Notes: generated by a model from the letters alone, not told the origin. A DNA stretch of 64,000 nt from Saprospiraceae bacterium (GCA_016714025.1 JADJOB010000002.1:2078001-2142000); one strand, 5' to 3'. Counted from the first letter of the stretch, positions 44,906 through 53,492 are shown. Translations and numbers: made by a program.

Positions 44906-45258
44906 AGGGTATGTCTGATAACAAGATACAAATTAGGGAAAATATGCTGTATCAGGGAAAGTATTTTTTATTTATTTTAATCTGTTTGTTTAATAAGCAA
45001 TTAAATTCAAACGAATTACAGAACTATAAAATTGCAACTTGGGTATTAGTATAAAACTCGTTGTTTTTAATTGGTGTTGTTTATTATAATGAGTTTGAAA
45101 TTAAAAACAAAGTAAAGTAAAATGCATGCTGAAGACTTTGAGTTTAAAAAGAGCGCCTTCTTCCGGATAATATTCCATAAATGTTTTTTTTACATGTCTG
45201 CGGACACGAATTAATGCCAAAAGGAAATAGCAGGTTTTAAGTCTTTAATTTATACTTA
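44906..45258. other. 353-bp intergenic region, no supported gene
   Basis: AT-rich sequence between two minus-strand genes. It must hold the promoter of the M43 protease gene near 44906-44990. The plus strand has a 30-codon ORF (45122-45214) that I do not support as a gene. A short dyad TGTCTGCGGACA (4-bp stem) lies around 45197. No tRNA, repeat array or strong terminator seen. Confidence 0.7.
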
Positions 45259-45786
45259 TTACTTAGTCGTTTTACTTCCCATTTGGATTCCTATTTTTTC
45301 ATATTCCTCATCATTTGCTTCCCACAATTCAATTTTATTTCCTTCAGGATCCATGATGTGAATAAATTTACCATAGTCATACGATTCAAGGGTATCTGTT
45401 ATCGTGACGCCTTCTTTTTTTAATTCTTCAACAAGTAATACTAAATTATCAACCCGGTAATTGATCATAAACTCCTTCATTGATGGTGCAAAATAGCTGG
45501 TCGTTTCTTTAAACGGACTCCATTGTGAAAATCCTTTTTTACTGGTGTCTACTCCCTGCCGCCATTCAAACACTGCACCATATTGGTTGGTTTGGAGGCC
45601 AAGATGAGTTTGATACCAGGCTCTTATGCTTTTAGGGTCTTTGCATTTAAAAAAGATGCCGCCAATTCCTGTGACTCTTTTAAGTTCATTGCCTTCAGGG
45701 GTCTGTTTTACTAAAATGGTTTTAAATGCAAAACCAAAGCAGAAGGAGGTAGCGATTGCTATGGAAAATAGAATTATTTTTTTCAT
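45259..45786 (-). CDS. Exported VOC/glyoxalase-superfamily protein
   Basis: A 175-residue protein with an N-terminal hydrophobic segment (IILFSIAIATSFCFGFAFK), so exported or membrane-tethered, followed by a vicinal-oxygen-chelate domain: RVTGIGGIFFKCKDPKSIRAWYQTHLGL in the first module, and VDNLVLLVEELKKEGVTITD with YGKFIHIMDPEGNKIELWE in the second, which carries the typical metal-ligand Glu. The domain is usually a dioxygenase, glyoxalase or antibiotic-resistance fold. The signal segment is unusual for the family, and the substrate cannot be predicted. Single gene. Confidence 0.85.
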   Translation of the reverse strand: MKKIILFSIAIATSFCFGFAFKTILVKQTPEGNELKRVTGIGGIFFKCKDPKSIRAWYQTHLGLQTNQYGAVFEWRQGVDTSKKGFSQWSPFKETTSYFAPSMKEFMINYRVDNLVLLVEELKKEGVTITDTLESYDYGKFIHIMDPEGNKIELWEANDEEYEKIGIQMGSKTTK

Positions 45787-45860
45787 GTTTGCTTTATTTT
45801 AATGTGTTGCCTGGGAAGGTATTTTATTAAACAGGTGAAGGTATTCTAATTTAGAGTATT

Positions 45861-45894
45861 TTGCAATACTACATAAGCATTTAAATTACTTTTG
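45861..45894 (+). promoter_or_regulatory. Candidate Bacteroidota promoter for the gene at 45982
   Basis: TTG (45861-45863) and TACTTTTG (45887-45894), an exact TAnnTTTG -7 box, are separated by 23 bp, at the upper end of the usual spacing. Transcription would start near 45900, leaving a leader of about 80 bases before the ATG at 45982. Sequence match only. Confidence 0.4.
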
Positions 45895-45981
45895 TTCTGG
45901 GGAAATTCTTGTACATGAAATTCTAATGTTGTTGCTATTGAATAAAACACGATCTTAGTCTTTTAATTAAGAATAATCCTT

Positions 45982-46491
45982 ATGAAGGCGATCCTAGTAT
46001 GTTGCATTTTGTTGATAAGTGGTATGAATAAAAGCATATCCCAAAATTTCATAACCGGTGTTTATGATCGTATTGATACAACTACCGTCACTGATCTTGA
46101 AACGGGGCTAACCGATAGCAGCATTTCTAAAGTTATTGGTCTTTTTTTGGATGCAGCCAACTGCGATTCTTTACCTATAAAATTTAAGGCCCAAGATTGC
46201 AGTGCTGAAGAAGCCCAGGTGAGGCTATTAAAAGCGATTGAATTCCGATGCAACGGTATTTTGCAAAGGGCTTGGGAAGGAGAATGGAATATAGAATCTT
46301 TTAATCTTGTCATTTACAAAGTAAAGCAACCACCCAGAACGATCCATAATATGGGATTTGATTTTACTGATAAAACCAGGAAGCTTATCGCAAATATAAA
46401 ATCTGGCGAAAAACTAAAATTTGACCGAATTATTATAAACCATCCACTCAAGGGACAAGTCATTGCAGGATTTTCATTGCATGTACTATAA
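45982..46491 (+). CDS. Small secreted protein with a possible GldM C-terminal-like domain
   Basis: A 169-residue exported protein (signal peptide to SISQ). The first half has two Cys pairs (NCDSLPIKFKAQDC, FRC). The last 65 residues read as a beta-sandwich: FNLVIYKVK, then MGFDFTDKTRKLIANIKSGEKLKFDRIIINHPLKGQ. This order (extended strand, helix ending near Lys/Ile, 'SGxKLxFDxI', loop with Gly) is reminiscent of the last domain of GldM/PorM of the T9SS motor, but the match is weak and by eye. It stands alone next to the composite repeat region. Function otherwise unknown. Confidence 0.55.
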   Translation: MKAILVCCILLISGMNKSISQNFITGVYDRIDTTTVTDLETGLTDSSISKVIGLFLDAANCDSLPIKFKAQDCSAEEAQVRLLKAIEFRCNGILQRAWEGEWNIESFNLVIYKVKQPPRTIHNMGFDFTDKTRKLIANIKSGEKLKFDRIIINHPLKGQVIAGFSLHVL

Positions 46492-46573
46492 GCAGTAGCT
46501 ATAGATTGATGTTTATTCTCAAGTAATAAATTGAATTCTTAAGACAGCCTTTTTAAGCATTTTAATCCACAAC

Positions 46574-46805
46574 GCAAGGAAGCAAGGAAGCAAGGAAGCA
46601 AGGAAGCAAGGAAGCAATAACACTTCTAACTATCAACTATCAACTATCACCTATCACCTAATTCATTTCAAGCAAGGAAGCAAGGAAGCAAAGAAGCAAG
46701 GAAGCAAGGAAGCTGGGAAGCAAGGAAGCAAGGAAGCAGGGTAGCAATAACACTTCTAACTATCAACTATCAACTATCAACTAACAACTGTCAACATTCA
46801 TCTAA
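46574..46805. repeat. Composite duplicated repeat: 8-bp GCAAGGAA and 7-bp CAACTAT arrays
   Basis: Five GCAAGGAA units (46574-46613) lead into GCAATAACACTTC and five CAACTAT-like heptamers (46627-46661). The whole module is then repeated 130 bp further: nine GCAAGGAA-like units (46672-46743), the same GCAATAACACTTC link (46744) and seven heptamers (46757-46805). It fills most of the 377-bp gap between convergent genes (46492-46868), which also contains a CGCAGAGACGCG-type motif near 46815. No gene is supported there. Confidence 0.95.
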
Positions 46806-46868
46806 TTAATTTCGCGCAGAGACGCGAAGAAAAAAATAATATTTAGCTCTTAAACCAGCTCACTGAGC

Positions 46869-48431
46869 TTAGTCTCTTAGAACCACGATTCGCTCCGTCC
46901 AAACCCGATCTGTTGTATTCATTTTTATTAAATACGTACCCTCTGGGATGTTATCCGGGATTGTGAATTTTAAACTGTGCTGTCCTTGTAAATACATTTG
47001 TTTACTTTGTAAATCGATGATTTGCTTGCCATCTTGTGTGCACAAATTAAAAGCAACATCCTGGTCTTTGTTTAACACAAACCCAACTTGAATCGATTGG
47101 TTGTTTACAGGATTAGGGTAAATCGGATAGAGTTTGCTTTCAATATTCTCGATCCCCGCTTCGTTTAAATCGGGTTTCGATGAATTTAAAATTATGTTTT
47201 CATCTCCCGGTTGGTAAACAACATAAGTTAAAGGCAAATAATACATTTCATCTGAAGTGCCTTCTCCCCATGTGATTGATTTGGGTGGATCGTTTGGATT
47301 GACCGGATTATTTATTGTATTATCATAAGTTGCAAAAGCATGGATTTCCGAACCTGCTGGCAACACAATTAATTTTTTGAAATAATAGCCTCCTTGCCAG
47401 TTAAAATCCCAGTCTTCAATTTTAATCAATGGAATTTGTGATCCATCCGGAAGTTTGGCATAGGCTTCCCATTTCTTGCCCAATTTATGGCAATGAGGCC
47501 AGATGCCTAGTAAACTTACTTTAAATGGAATTCTATATACGCCATGAAATTCTTTTACCTGATTTGCCGGTATGATAAAAGGCCCATTTACTAAATCATA
47601 GGGCAACATAATTTTATTTTGAACTTTCCGGGGTGCTGGTTTTTTTGCAAAAAATAAATTGACCGTGGAACTATCAGATTCATCTATGCTGCTGGGAGCA
47701 TAATGCATTTGTAAAACCAGATCGGATCCTTTTTTAATAGTTTGGGACATGCCGCTGGTAAATACATTAGGCTTTTGACCAGGTACATATCCTGGCAGTT
47801 GATTGTCTAAGGAAACTGCGGATCCTCCACCGGTATATCCATATTCTGGTGATTTTGCATCTTCTGCTCGCGCTTTCCCTGTTTCATCAGCCCAAAATAA
47901 TGTATGATGTACAACCTTACTATTTCCAGGTCGCATTTCCAATGCAATCAATTCTTTGTCTTCAGTTAAATTGGTGGGCAATACAAAATAGCGATATTCA
48001 TCAACATCATTTCCTTTGTGAACATACGATTGGGAAAATGAAATTGCCAAATCAGGTGTTCCAATTTGCGAACCTTTTGGAAAATTTGGAAAAGCGGGTT
48101 CTTTTGATGGATCTCCTTGTGGCATTCCTTTTAATACCCAGTTTCCAATGGTTGCAATTTCATCATCGCTGAGATAATTTTCCAATTGGTACTGTTGATA
48201 TTTTGGATCTGGTTTCCAGGGTGGCATGTATTTTATTTCTGTCACGTGTTTGATGGTGGATGCCCAACTGGCCACCTCATTGTAATTGGTCAAGGCAAAT
48301 GGAGCAATCTCGCCCGGACGATGACAATTGCTGCAATGTTTATATATAAGTGGCGCAATATCCTCTGAATAATTCTGAGCAAATAAGCTAAAACCTAAAC
48401 TAAAAAAACAGAGAGTATAAAGGTATTTCAT
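46869..48431 (-). CDS. Cytochrome-c/copper type II monooxygenase-like secreted protein
   Basis: A 520-residue exported protein (signal peptide to LFAQ). A c-type heme site CSNCH (Cys33, Cys36, His37) begins an N-terminal cytochrome-like domain. A copper type II ascorbate-dependent monooxygenase-like region follows, with the putative CuH ligands in VVHHTLF (175-176) and QMHY (243) and the CuM ligands in PHCHKLG (313, 315) and the Met of GTSDEMYY (396), as in peptidylglycine/dopamine hydroxylases. From about 435 there is a T9SS type A sorting domain (LYPIYPNPVNNQ, then GTYLIKM). The enzyme would be extracellular; the substrate is unknown. The redoxin-like gene at 48487 is its upstream neighbour (55-bp gap). 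Confidence 0.88.
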   Translation of the reverse strand: MKYLYTLCFFSLGFSLFAQNYSEDIAPLIYKHCSNCHRPGEIAPFALTNYNEVASWASTIKHVTEIKYMPPWKPDPKYQQYQLENYLSDDEIATIGNWVLKGMPQGDPSKEPAFPNFPKGSQIGTPDLAISFSQSYVHKGNDVDEYRYFVLPTNLTEDKELIALEMRPGNSKVVHHTLFWADETGKARAEDAKSPEYGYTGGGSAVSLDNQLPGYVPGQKPNVFTSGMSQTIKKGSDLVLQMHYAPSSIDESDSSTVNLFFAKKPAPRKVQNKIMLPYDLVNGPFIIPANQVKEFHGVYRIPFKVSLLGIWPHCHKLGKKWEAYAKLPDGSQIPLIKIEDWDFNWQGGYYFKKLIVLPAGSEIHAFATYDNTINNPVNPNDPPKSITWGEGTSDEMYYLPLTYVVYQPGDENIILNSSKPDLNEAGIENIESKLYPIYPNPVNNQSIQVGFVLNKDQDVAFNLCTQDGKQIIDLQSKQMYLQGQHSLKFTIPDNIPEGTYLIKMNTTDRVWTERIVVLRD

Positions 48432-48486
48432 GATTGCATTTATGAGTAACTGAATTAAAAGTACAAATATTCTTGAAAATAGGCCA

Positions 48487-49011
48487 TTAATTATCCCAAT
48501 GACTTAAAAAACAACCGATAGCAACTGTTTTTCGAAAGGGGAGTTGCTGGCCGCTTACAATGCCCTGAAGCACATCTTTTAAATCGAATTCGCTTGCTTT
48601 TTTTCTGCGTTTACCAATTGCTACAAATAAATTATCAATACGCCCCTGATAGAGTTTTTGATGCCGGCTTTCATTGATAACGACCACTTCAGGTAATACT
48701 GAAACCTGATATTGGTCGGCGATCATACGCTGTAAATCTAGTTTGCAGGGCATAGGCAATTTGTATTTTTTATTAAATGTTTCTACGCTTTGTTCGGTAG
48801 AAGTCGCATTTGGAAATAAAGCAGTAAACTGAATAGAATCATTGGCAAATTCTTTTTCAATTCGCTTAATTTCAGAAATATAGGCCTGGCTGATTTTGCA
48901 ATCTTCTAATAAAAAAAAGTAAATCCCATAATTTGACTGTGTAAATGACGTTAAGCTGGTAACAAAAAGTGCGGCGCACAAAAGAATTATGTCGCATGTA
49001 TAATTTTTCAT
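48487..49011 (-). CDS. Exported thioredoxin/redoxin-fold protein
   Basis: A 174-residue exported protein (signal segment to about SFTQ). It has a thioredoxin-fold pattern: IYFFLLEDCKISQAYISEIKRIEKEF (helix after a single Cys in DCKIS), FTALFPN, then VSVLPEVVVINESRHQKLYQGRID (cis-Pro loop) and a late IGCFLSH. In relatives I recall, the first site reads CPIS or similar, and such proteins occur beside or fused to heme-c/copper monooxygenases like the one downstream. With only one Cys at the active-site position it is unlikely to be a classical disulfide oxidoreductase. Inferred partner of the 46869-48431 protein, perhaps in electron or copper delivery. Confidence 0.68.
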   Translation of the reverse strand: MKNYTCDIILLCAALFVTSLTSFTQSNYGIYFFLLEDCKISQAYISEIKRIEKEFANDSIQFTALFPNATSTEQSVETFNKKYKLPMPCKLDLQRMIADQYQVSVLPEVVVINESRHQKLYQGRIDNLFVAIGKRRKKASEFDLKDVLQGIVSGQQLPFRKTVAIGCFLSHWDN

Positions 49012-49077
49012 ACAACTTTGACTTCATGATTTTCAAAATGTTTAACCATTATGCTAAATCGATTGTTTCGTTTACGA

Positions 49078-50472
49078 TTATTCTTGATTTTTTATATATC
49101 GTTTGGTATAAATTAATTTTGCTATTTTGTTTTTCTCAATAAGACTCTGATGAAGCCAAGATCTTAATTTTTTTTGAATTGGAATAAATAAAATGGCTAA
49201 TCCAGCAAGTATCAGTAAGCTGATCAACGGATTGTGGTGACTCCAGGTTTCTATGTAAGGGTGAAGTATCAAGTTAATAAATTCAAATAAAATTAAAATG
49301 ATAAGCACAGAAAAATACGCTATAGATTTTTGGTTGGCTAGCACAGAATTGGAATATATTAACAAGATACCTGTTAACACAATTATTAAAATGAGAATAA
49401 TGCTAAATTGAATTTGATTTCGATGATTTATTTTGTTTTCTAAAAATACTTGTTGTGCTATCTTTTCTTTTTGAATTTCACGAATTTTACTTTCTTGTAT
49501 TTTATTCAGTACAGCTTCATTATAAAAAACATTGAGCAAGTAATGCTTCTTGTCCAGATAATATATCATGCTGTCGATTGAATTTTCTTGTTCATATAAT
49601 TTTTGCAATAAATTATAATACTTTATAGTTTCCGAATCGGAATTCTCCGGATTAGTTAAATGCAATCCATTCAAAGCATACGTTTTTGCTAATTTGTTTT
49701 GCTTAATATTAAAATAATACTCTGCTAACTTTAATTGACTGGAAATTGATGTTAAAATTATTTTTTGTTCATTACTAAACTCCAAACAACGTTCTAAATA
49801 ACTAAGGCCCAATTCGGATTCGGAACTTTTTAAGTAGGCAGAACCCAATAAAAACAAGGACCGTGAAAATCCATAAGGGTCATCTTTTTTATTGGTTATC
49901 CTATTGGCTAGTTGTGCATACACGAGCGCGGAATCCTGTTTATTCAATCCTAAATAGGATTCGGCCAAATTAGTATATATTCGATTTCCTATAATTCCTT
50001 TCCGCATCGGTAAAGAAAGTGCCTTTCTCAAATAAAATACAGCAGTTTCATAATCATTCAAATCTTTATATAGAACACCTATTTGTTTGTATGCAAAACT
50101 TGAGATAGCATATTTAGGACCTTTTTCAATTAAGTCTATGGCTCTCAGATAATTTTGAATGCTTAATGAAATTTCAGAAGTCATGCCGTATGCGGTGCCA
50201 ATATATGCATAGGCAGAAATTGCCAAAGAATCACATCGCAATCTATCAGCAATTTTAAGCATCTTTTGTGCAAAATATTGAACACTGTCTGTCTGGTTGG
50301 TGTAAACAAATGTATTAGCAATTTCTTCTAATGAACTAAAATATTGATCAATACTTAATTTTGAGGAATCCAAATGTGTGAGACTGTCTCTTAAAATTAA
50401 ATTATAATTCTGAGCTTGCAGATTTCGAACCTGCAGCAAAATGTAGAGTATAATTATTAAATATTTTTGCAT
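49078..50472 (-). CDS. TPR-receptor-like membrane protein (paralogue 2)
   Basis: A 464-residue exported protein (signal peptide to LQAQ). TPR units fill about 60-300 (AISAYAYIGTAYGMTSEISLSIQNYLRAIDLIEKG; GIIGNRIYTNLAESYLGLNKQDSALVYAQLAN). A coiled coil with NKIQESKIREIQKEKIAQQ precedes a membrane helix (about 353-370) and two further helices with FEFINLILHPYIETWSHHNPL and LFIPIQKKLRSWL. TPR-plus-membrane proteins of this build in Bacteroidota commonly end in a histidine kinase, LytTR or HTH output; this one ends after the last helix with a short basic tail. It lies 8 bp downstream of a closely similar gene, so the pair arose by tandem duplication. Role unknown. Confidence 0.78.
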   Translation of the reverse strand: MQKYLIIILYILLQVRNLQAQNYNLILRDSLTHLDSSKLSIDQYFSSLEEIANTFVYTNQTDSVQYFAQKMLKIADRLRCDSLAISAYAYIGTAYGMTSEISLSIQNYLRAIDLIEKGPKYAISSFAYKQIGVLYKDLNDYETAVFYLRKALSLPMRKGIIGNRIYTNLAESYLGLNKQDSALVYAQLANRITNKKDDPYGFSRSLFLLGSAYLKSSESELGLSYLERCLEFSNEQKIILTSISSQLKLAEYYFNIKQNKLAKTYALNGLHLTNPENSDSETIKYYNLLQKLYEQENSIDSMIYYLDKKHYLLNVFYNEAVLNKIQESKIREIQKEKIAQQVFLENKINHRNQIQFSIILILIIVLTGILLIYSNSVLANQKSIAYFSVLIILILFEFINLILHPYIETWSHHNPLISLLILAGLAILFIPIQKKLRSWLHQSLIEKNKIAKLIYTKRYIKNQE

Positions 50473-50480
50473 TCTGAATT

Positions 50481-51893
50481 TCAGGATGGAGTTATTTCTT
50501 CCAGAGTGTTTTTTGCTTTTTGGTAATGGATGTCTTGGTTTTTTTGACTTAATTTATTAATCAACCATTTTTCAAGCCGATGATGAATAGGAATAATTAG
50601 CAGTGCAACTAATACCATAATAATTAACATAACCAGTGGATATTGATGGGATAAATTTGTTAATTTGTAATGTAAGGTTAGATTGATAAATTCGAAAAAT
50701 AGTACTATTATAAAAAATCCTGAAACTTTAATAAACCCTGGGGTAACGATAATCGTATTGGAGAGTGCTAAAAATAAAATAAATAAACTGAAAAGTCCAA
50801 TGAAAATAAAAATATATTCTAAATTGAGTAAGTTCTGATTTTTGATTTTATTGTTTTCAATTTCCTTTTCAAGTAAATCTAAATGTTTACTATAAGCCAG
50901 ATTTTGAGTTGTAAAATTTTCATTTGCTTGTTGCAGGGTATCAGATAAATGGCTAAATAATTTCGCATAATAATAAGCACTGTCCCTGTCTCCAATAGTT
51001 CGGTAAATGTCTTTTAATAAATTGGAAGCGTCCATTCGGTCTTCCAGGTTTTCTGTTATGTAGGAAAAATTGAAATGATTTTTGGTGAATTTCTTAGCTT
51101 GAATAATATCGCCTTGTTTTAGTAAAAGTTTCGCATAAAGTAAATTCGCATTTACGTTGGATGAATGAATATTATTTTGAGAAGCAAAAGCAATACAGGT
51201 CTTATAATAAGATTCTGCGACTTTCAATTCGCCCATTGCTTCATGTACTTTACCAAAAATATTCAGAACACGAGCATATCCATAAAAATCTTTTTCTTTA
51301 TAAGTGTTTACATTGGCTAATTGGACATAAAATAATGATGAATCCAATTTATTTAATCCCAGGTAAGCTTCTGATAAGTGGGAATAGATTCTATTTCGCA
51401 TGGTATTATTTTGAGAAACAGGAACGACTTCTAAGGCTCTATATAGATAAGATATGGCCAGGTTATAATTTTTTAATTCTTTATAGGTATCTCCGATTTC
51501 TTTTAAATTATTGCAAGTGCCGTATTGGCTGGGATGGCTTGAAAGAATGTCCAAGGCTTTTATTAAATATTCTAAATTGTGTTTATAATCCTTTTGCTGT
51601 TTAAAATTTAGTGATAAGTTGATATAGGCTCTTCCTACTAAGGTATCTTGTTTAGAGAAAATGCCGAGCTCCAACATTTTTGTAGCATAAACCCTGTGGC
51701 TATCTAATCCTCCAGAAAATAAAAAATGATCTGCTATACTTGAATAGGTTTCATATCGATCTGCAACAAGTTGCTCTTTGTTTAAGAGTTGCTTTAGACT
51801 GTCTACCGTTGATGCTGAAATATTTTGAATAAAAAGGTAACTAATACTTGAAATAAGCATGACACAAAAGAGATACTTATTTAAGTGGGTCAT
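50481..51893 (-). CDS. TPR-receptor-like membrane protein (paralogue 1)
   Basis: A 470-residue protein built like its neighbour: signal segment (FCVMLISSISYLFIQNISA), TPRs at about 60-310 (AYINLSLNFKQQKDYKHNLEYLIKALDILS; MRNRIYSHLSEAYLGLNKLDSSLFYVQLAN), a short coiled coil (YSKHLDLLEKEIENNKIKNQN), then three membrane helices with FEFINLTLHYKLTNLSHQYPL and LLIIPIHHRLEKWL and a basic tail. The membrane region is the part most alike in the two paralogues. No kinase, LytTR or HTH output domain is visible. It starts the two-gene unit, preceded by 93 bp of AT-rich sequence. Confidence 0.78.
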   Translation of the reverse strand: MTHLNKYLFCVMLISSISYLFIQNISASTVDSLKQLLNKEQLVADRYETYSSIADHFLFSGGLDSHRVYATKMLELGIFSKQDTLVGRAYINLSLNFKQQKDYKHNLEYLIKALDILSSHPSQYGTCNNLKEIGDTYKELKNYNLAISYLYRALEVVPVSQNNTMRNRIYSHLSEAYLGLNKLDSSLFYVQLANVNTYKEKDFYGYARVLNIFGKVHEAMGELKVAESYYKTCIAFASQNNIHSSNVNANLLYAKLLLKQGDIIQAKKFTKNHFNFSYITENLEDRMDASNLLKDIYRTIGDRDSAYYYAKLFSHLSDTLQQANENFTTQNLAYSKHLDLLEKEIENNKIKNQNLLNLEYIFIFIGLFSLFILFLALSNTIIVTPGFIKVSGFFIIVLFFEFINLTLHYKLTNLSHQYPLVMLIIMVLVALLIIPIHHRLEKWLINKLSQKNQDIHYQKAKNTLEEITPS

Positions 51894-51986
51894 CCGATGT
51901 ATAGATTCAAATCCAAATGTACAAATTCTTATTCAATTAAGTCATATACAATAAGAATTATTTCTAAAAACGAACGAATACTTAGA

Positions 51987-53276
51987 TTAGTTAACTTTAA
52001 TAAATTTATTGTGTATCATAATATTTTTCTGGATTAGTTGGACATAGTAAATTCCAACAGGAAGTTTTGAAGTATTCAATAAAAAATAATAATTGCCCGG
52101 TTGTAATTCTTTATTTATTAATATTTCCAGTAATTGTCCGGTTGAATTTAATAACACGAGAACAGGTTTTTCTTTTGATTGTAATTTCCAACGTATTTCA
52201 ATTTCATCTCTACAAGGATTTGGATAAGATTGCAGCGATTCAATTTTCGTTTCTTCTAGGAAACTGTAATTATCTAAATCAGTGATTCCGGATTTCAAAA
52301 ACCAAGGGATGCAGGTGCTGTCTGTAGAAAAAAATTGCAGCAAAAGATTGGCCACTTTTAACCGACCTGAATTGGATGGATGAGTACCATCTGCTGCAAA
52401 ATCTGCAGGCAACCAAAGCAATCCGTCAGTTCTTGCTGTATTTCCTTTAGCCCATAAATAAGGCCCCCAGGACAACCAGGGAGATTTTATATTAGCACCT
52501 TGATAAGATAAACTGCTGTCCCCATTTATCTGTTCTTCCACCAGCCATTTTATTGAAAATCCTGATTCATAGGCATAGGGTTCTGGATTTAATGCCGTAT
52601 TTGCATAACCCCCATAGATTCGGCTGGATAAATACAGCAGTTTGAGATTCGGATATTTTTGTTTCAGAATTTGTACAATGAGTTTAATATCATTTTTTAA
52701 ATCGTCTGCATGTTTTGGAAAAGCAGCTGTTGGATTTGCATTGGCTTCTTTTAACCAAACAGCCTGAACTTGTTTGCCACTTACTTTTTGTTGAAACAAT
52801 CGCTGATTAACAACAGTCCAAAAATTGGCATTGGGATTTTTAATTACGGATGCGGTTTGTCCGCCTTGGGCGCCATCAACAATTAAAAGTTTAGGATTTT
52901 TATTCCGAAACGTATCAGCCAAAAGTTTAAATGCTGAAAATTCTTGCGTTGCATTGGACATTCCTATTGATAATAAAACAATTTTTCCATTACTCGGATC
53001 TTCAATTCCAAAACTATCCAAAGGAATCAAGGTTTTTGAAATTGCCTGTCCGTCTTGCTCATGCTTTTGAGGCCTGGTATTTAATCCATTAGGGTACAAT
53101 CCGCCGGGTGCTGTTTTCCATAAATTGCTGCCTAATTCATTCAATGGAATGGTATCAGGTAAATAAACAGGGTTTGCTTCTAATTTGAATTTTTGAACTT
53201 CAAAAAGGGTAGCGGAGGAAAAAAAGCAAGCAAATGCAATCAATAAAGCCGACACAATTAATTTATTCATATCCAT
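51987..53276 (-). CDS. SGNH-hydrolase-like T9SS-secreted protein
   Basis: A 429-residue exported protein (ATG 53276 or ATG 53270). The central domain (about 95-335) resembles an SGNH hydrolase: a first strand ending in IVLLSIGMSNAT, where Ser107 occupies the nucleophile position although the usual GDS is GMSN; a DGAQGGQTA segment; and a C-terminal ADGTHPSNSGRLKVANLL with the Asp-x-x-His dyad. From about 345 there is a T9SS type A sorting domain (SLQSYPNPCRDEI, then GIYYVQL). It would act outside the cell, perhaps as an esterase; the substrate is unknown. Single gene. Confidence 0.8.
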   Translation of the reverse strand: MDMNKLIVSALLIAFACFFSSATLFEVQKFKLEANPVYLPDTIPLNELGSNLWKTAPGGLYPNGLNTRPQKHEQDGQAISKTLIPLDSFGIEDPSNGKIVLLSIGMSNATQEFSAFKLLADTFRNKNPKLLIVDGAQGGQTASVIKNPNANFWTVVNQRLFQQKVSGKQVQAVWLKEANANPTAAFPKHADDLKNDIKLIVQILKQKYPNLKLLYLSSRIYGGYANTALNPEPYAYESGFSIKWLVEEQINGDSSLSYQGANIKSPWLSWGPYLWAKGNTARTDGLLWLPADFAADGTHPSNSGRLKVANLLLQFFSTDSTCIPWFLKSGITDLDNYSFLEETKIESLQSYPNPCRDEIEIRWKLQSKEKPVLVLLNSTGQLLEILINKELQPGNYYFLLNTSKLPVGIYYVQLIQKNIMIHNKFIKVN

Positions 53277-53360
53277 GTATTTTGAGGCAATGAACCAATT
53301 CGAGAGTAATTTACATCAATATAAAGAGTATACGATCAAATTTAGGAGATGGGAGGGGAA

Positions 53361-53492
53361 CTATTAACAATTAATAATTAAAAATTACGAATTACGAATT
53401 ACTGATTATTGGAGTGGAGTGGAAATCCCGCGTACCTGCGAGAGGAATAGCAATTAAAAATTAAGAGTTAAAAATTAGGAATTAAAATTATA
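53361..53492. repeat. Two short 7-bp repeat arrays of NNATTAN units
   Basis: Seven heptamers of the form NNATTAN (53361-53409, e.g. CAATTAA, GAATTAC twice) and six more in the same form (53451-53492, e.g. AAATTAA, GAATTAA) flank a 41-bp, more GC-rich segment (53410-53450: GGAGTGGAGTGG, then CGCGTACCTGCG). They occupy the 286-bp gap between the M23 gene (ends 53563) and the SGNH-like gene (starts 53276); no gene is supported there. Confidence 0.75.

Noticed and set aside
45122..45214. 30-codon plus-strand ORF in the 353-bp gap
   Set aside because: Too short and without any supporting motif, although it starts with ATG and is aromatic-rich.
46574..46805. CRISPR-like appearance of the repeat region
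   Set aside because: Units are 7-8 bp and contiguous, without spacers or cas genes.
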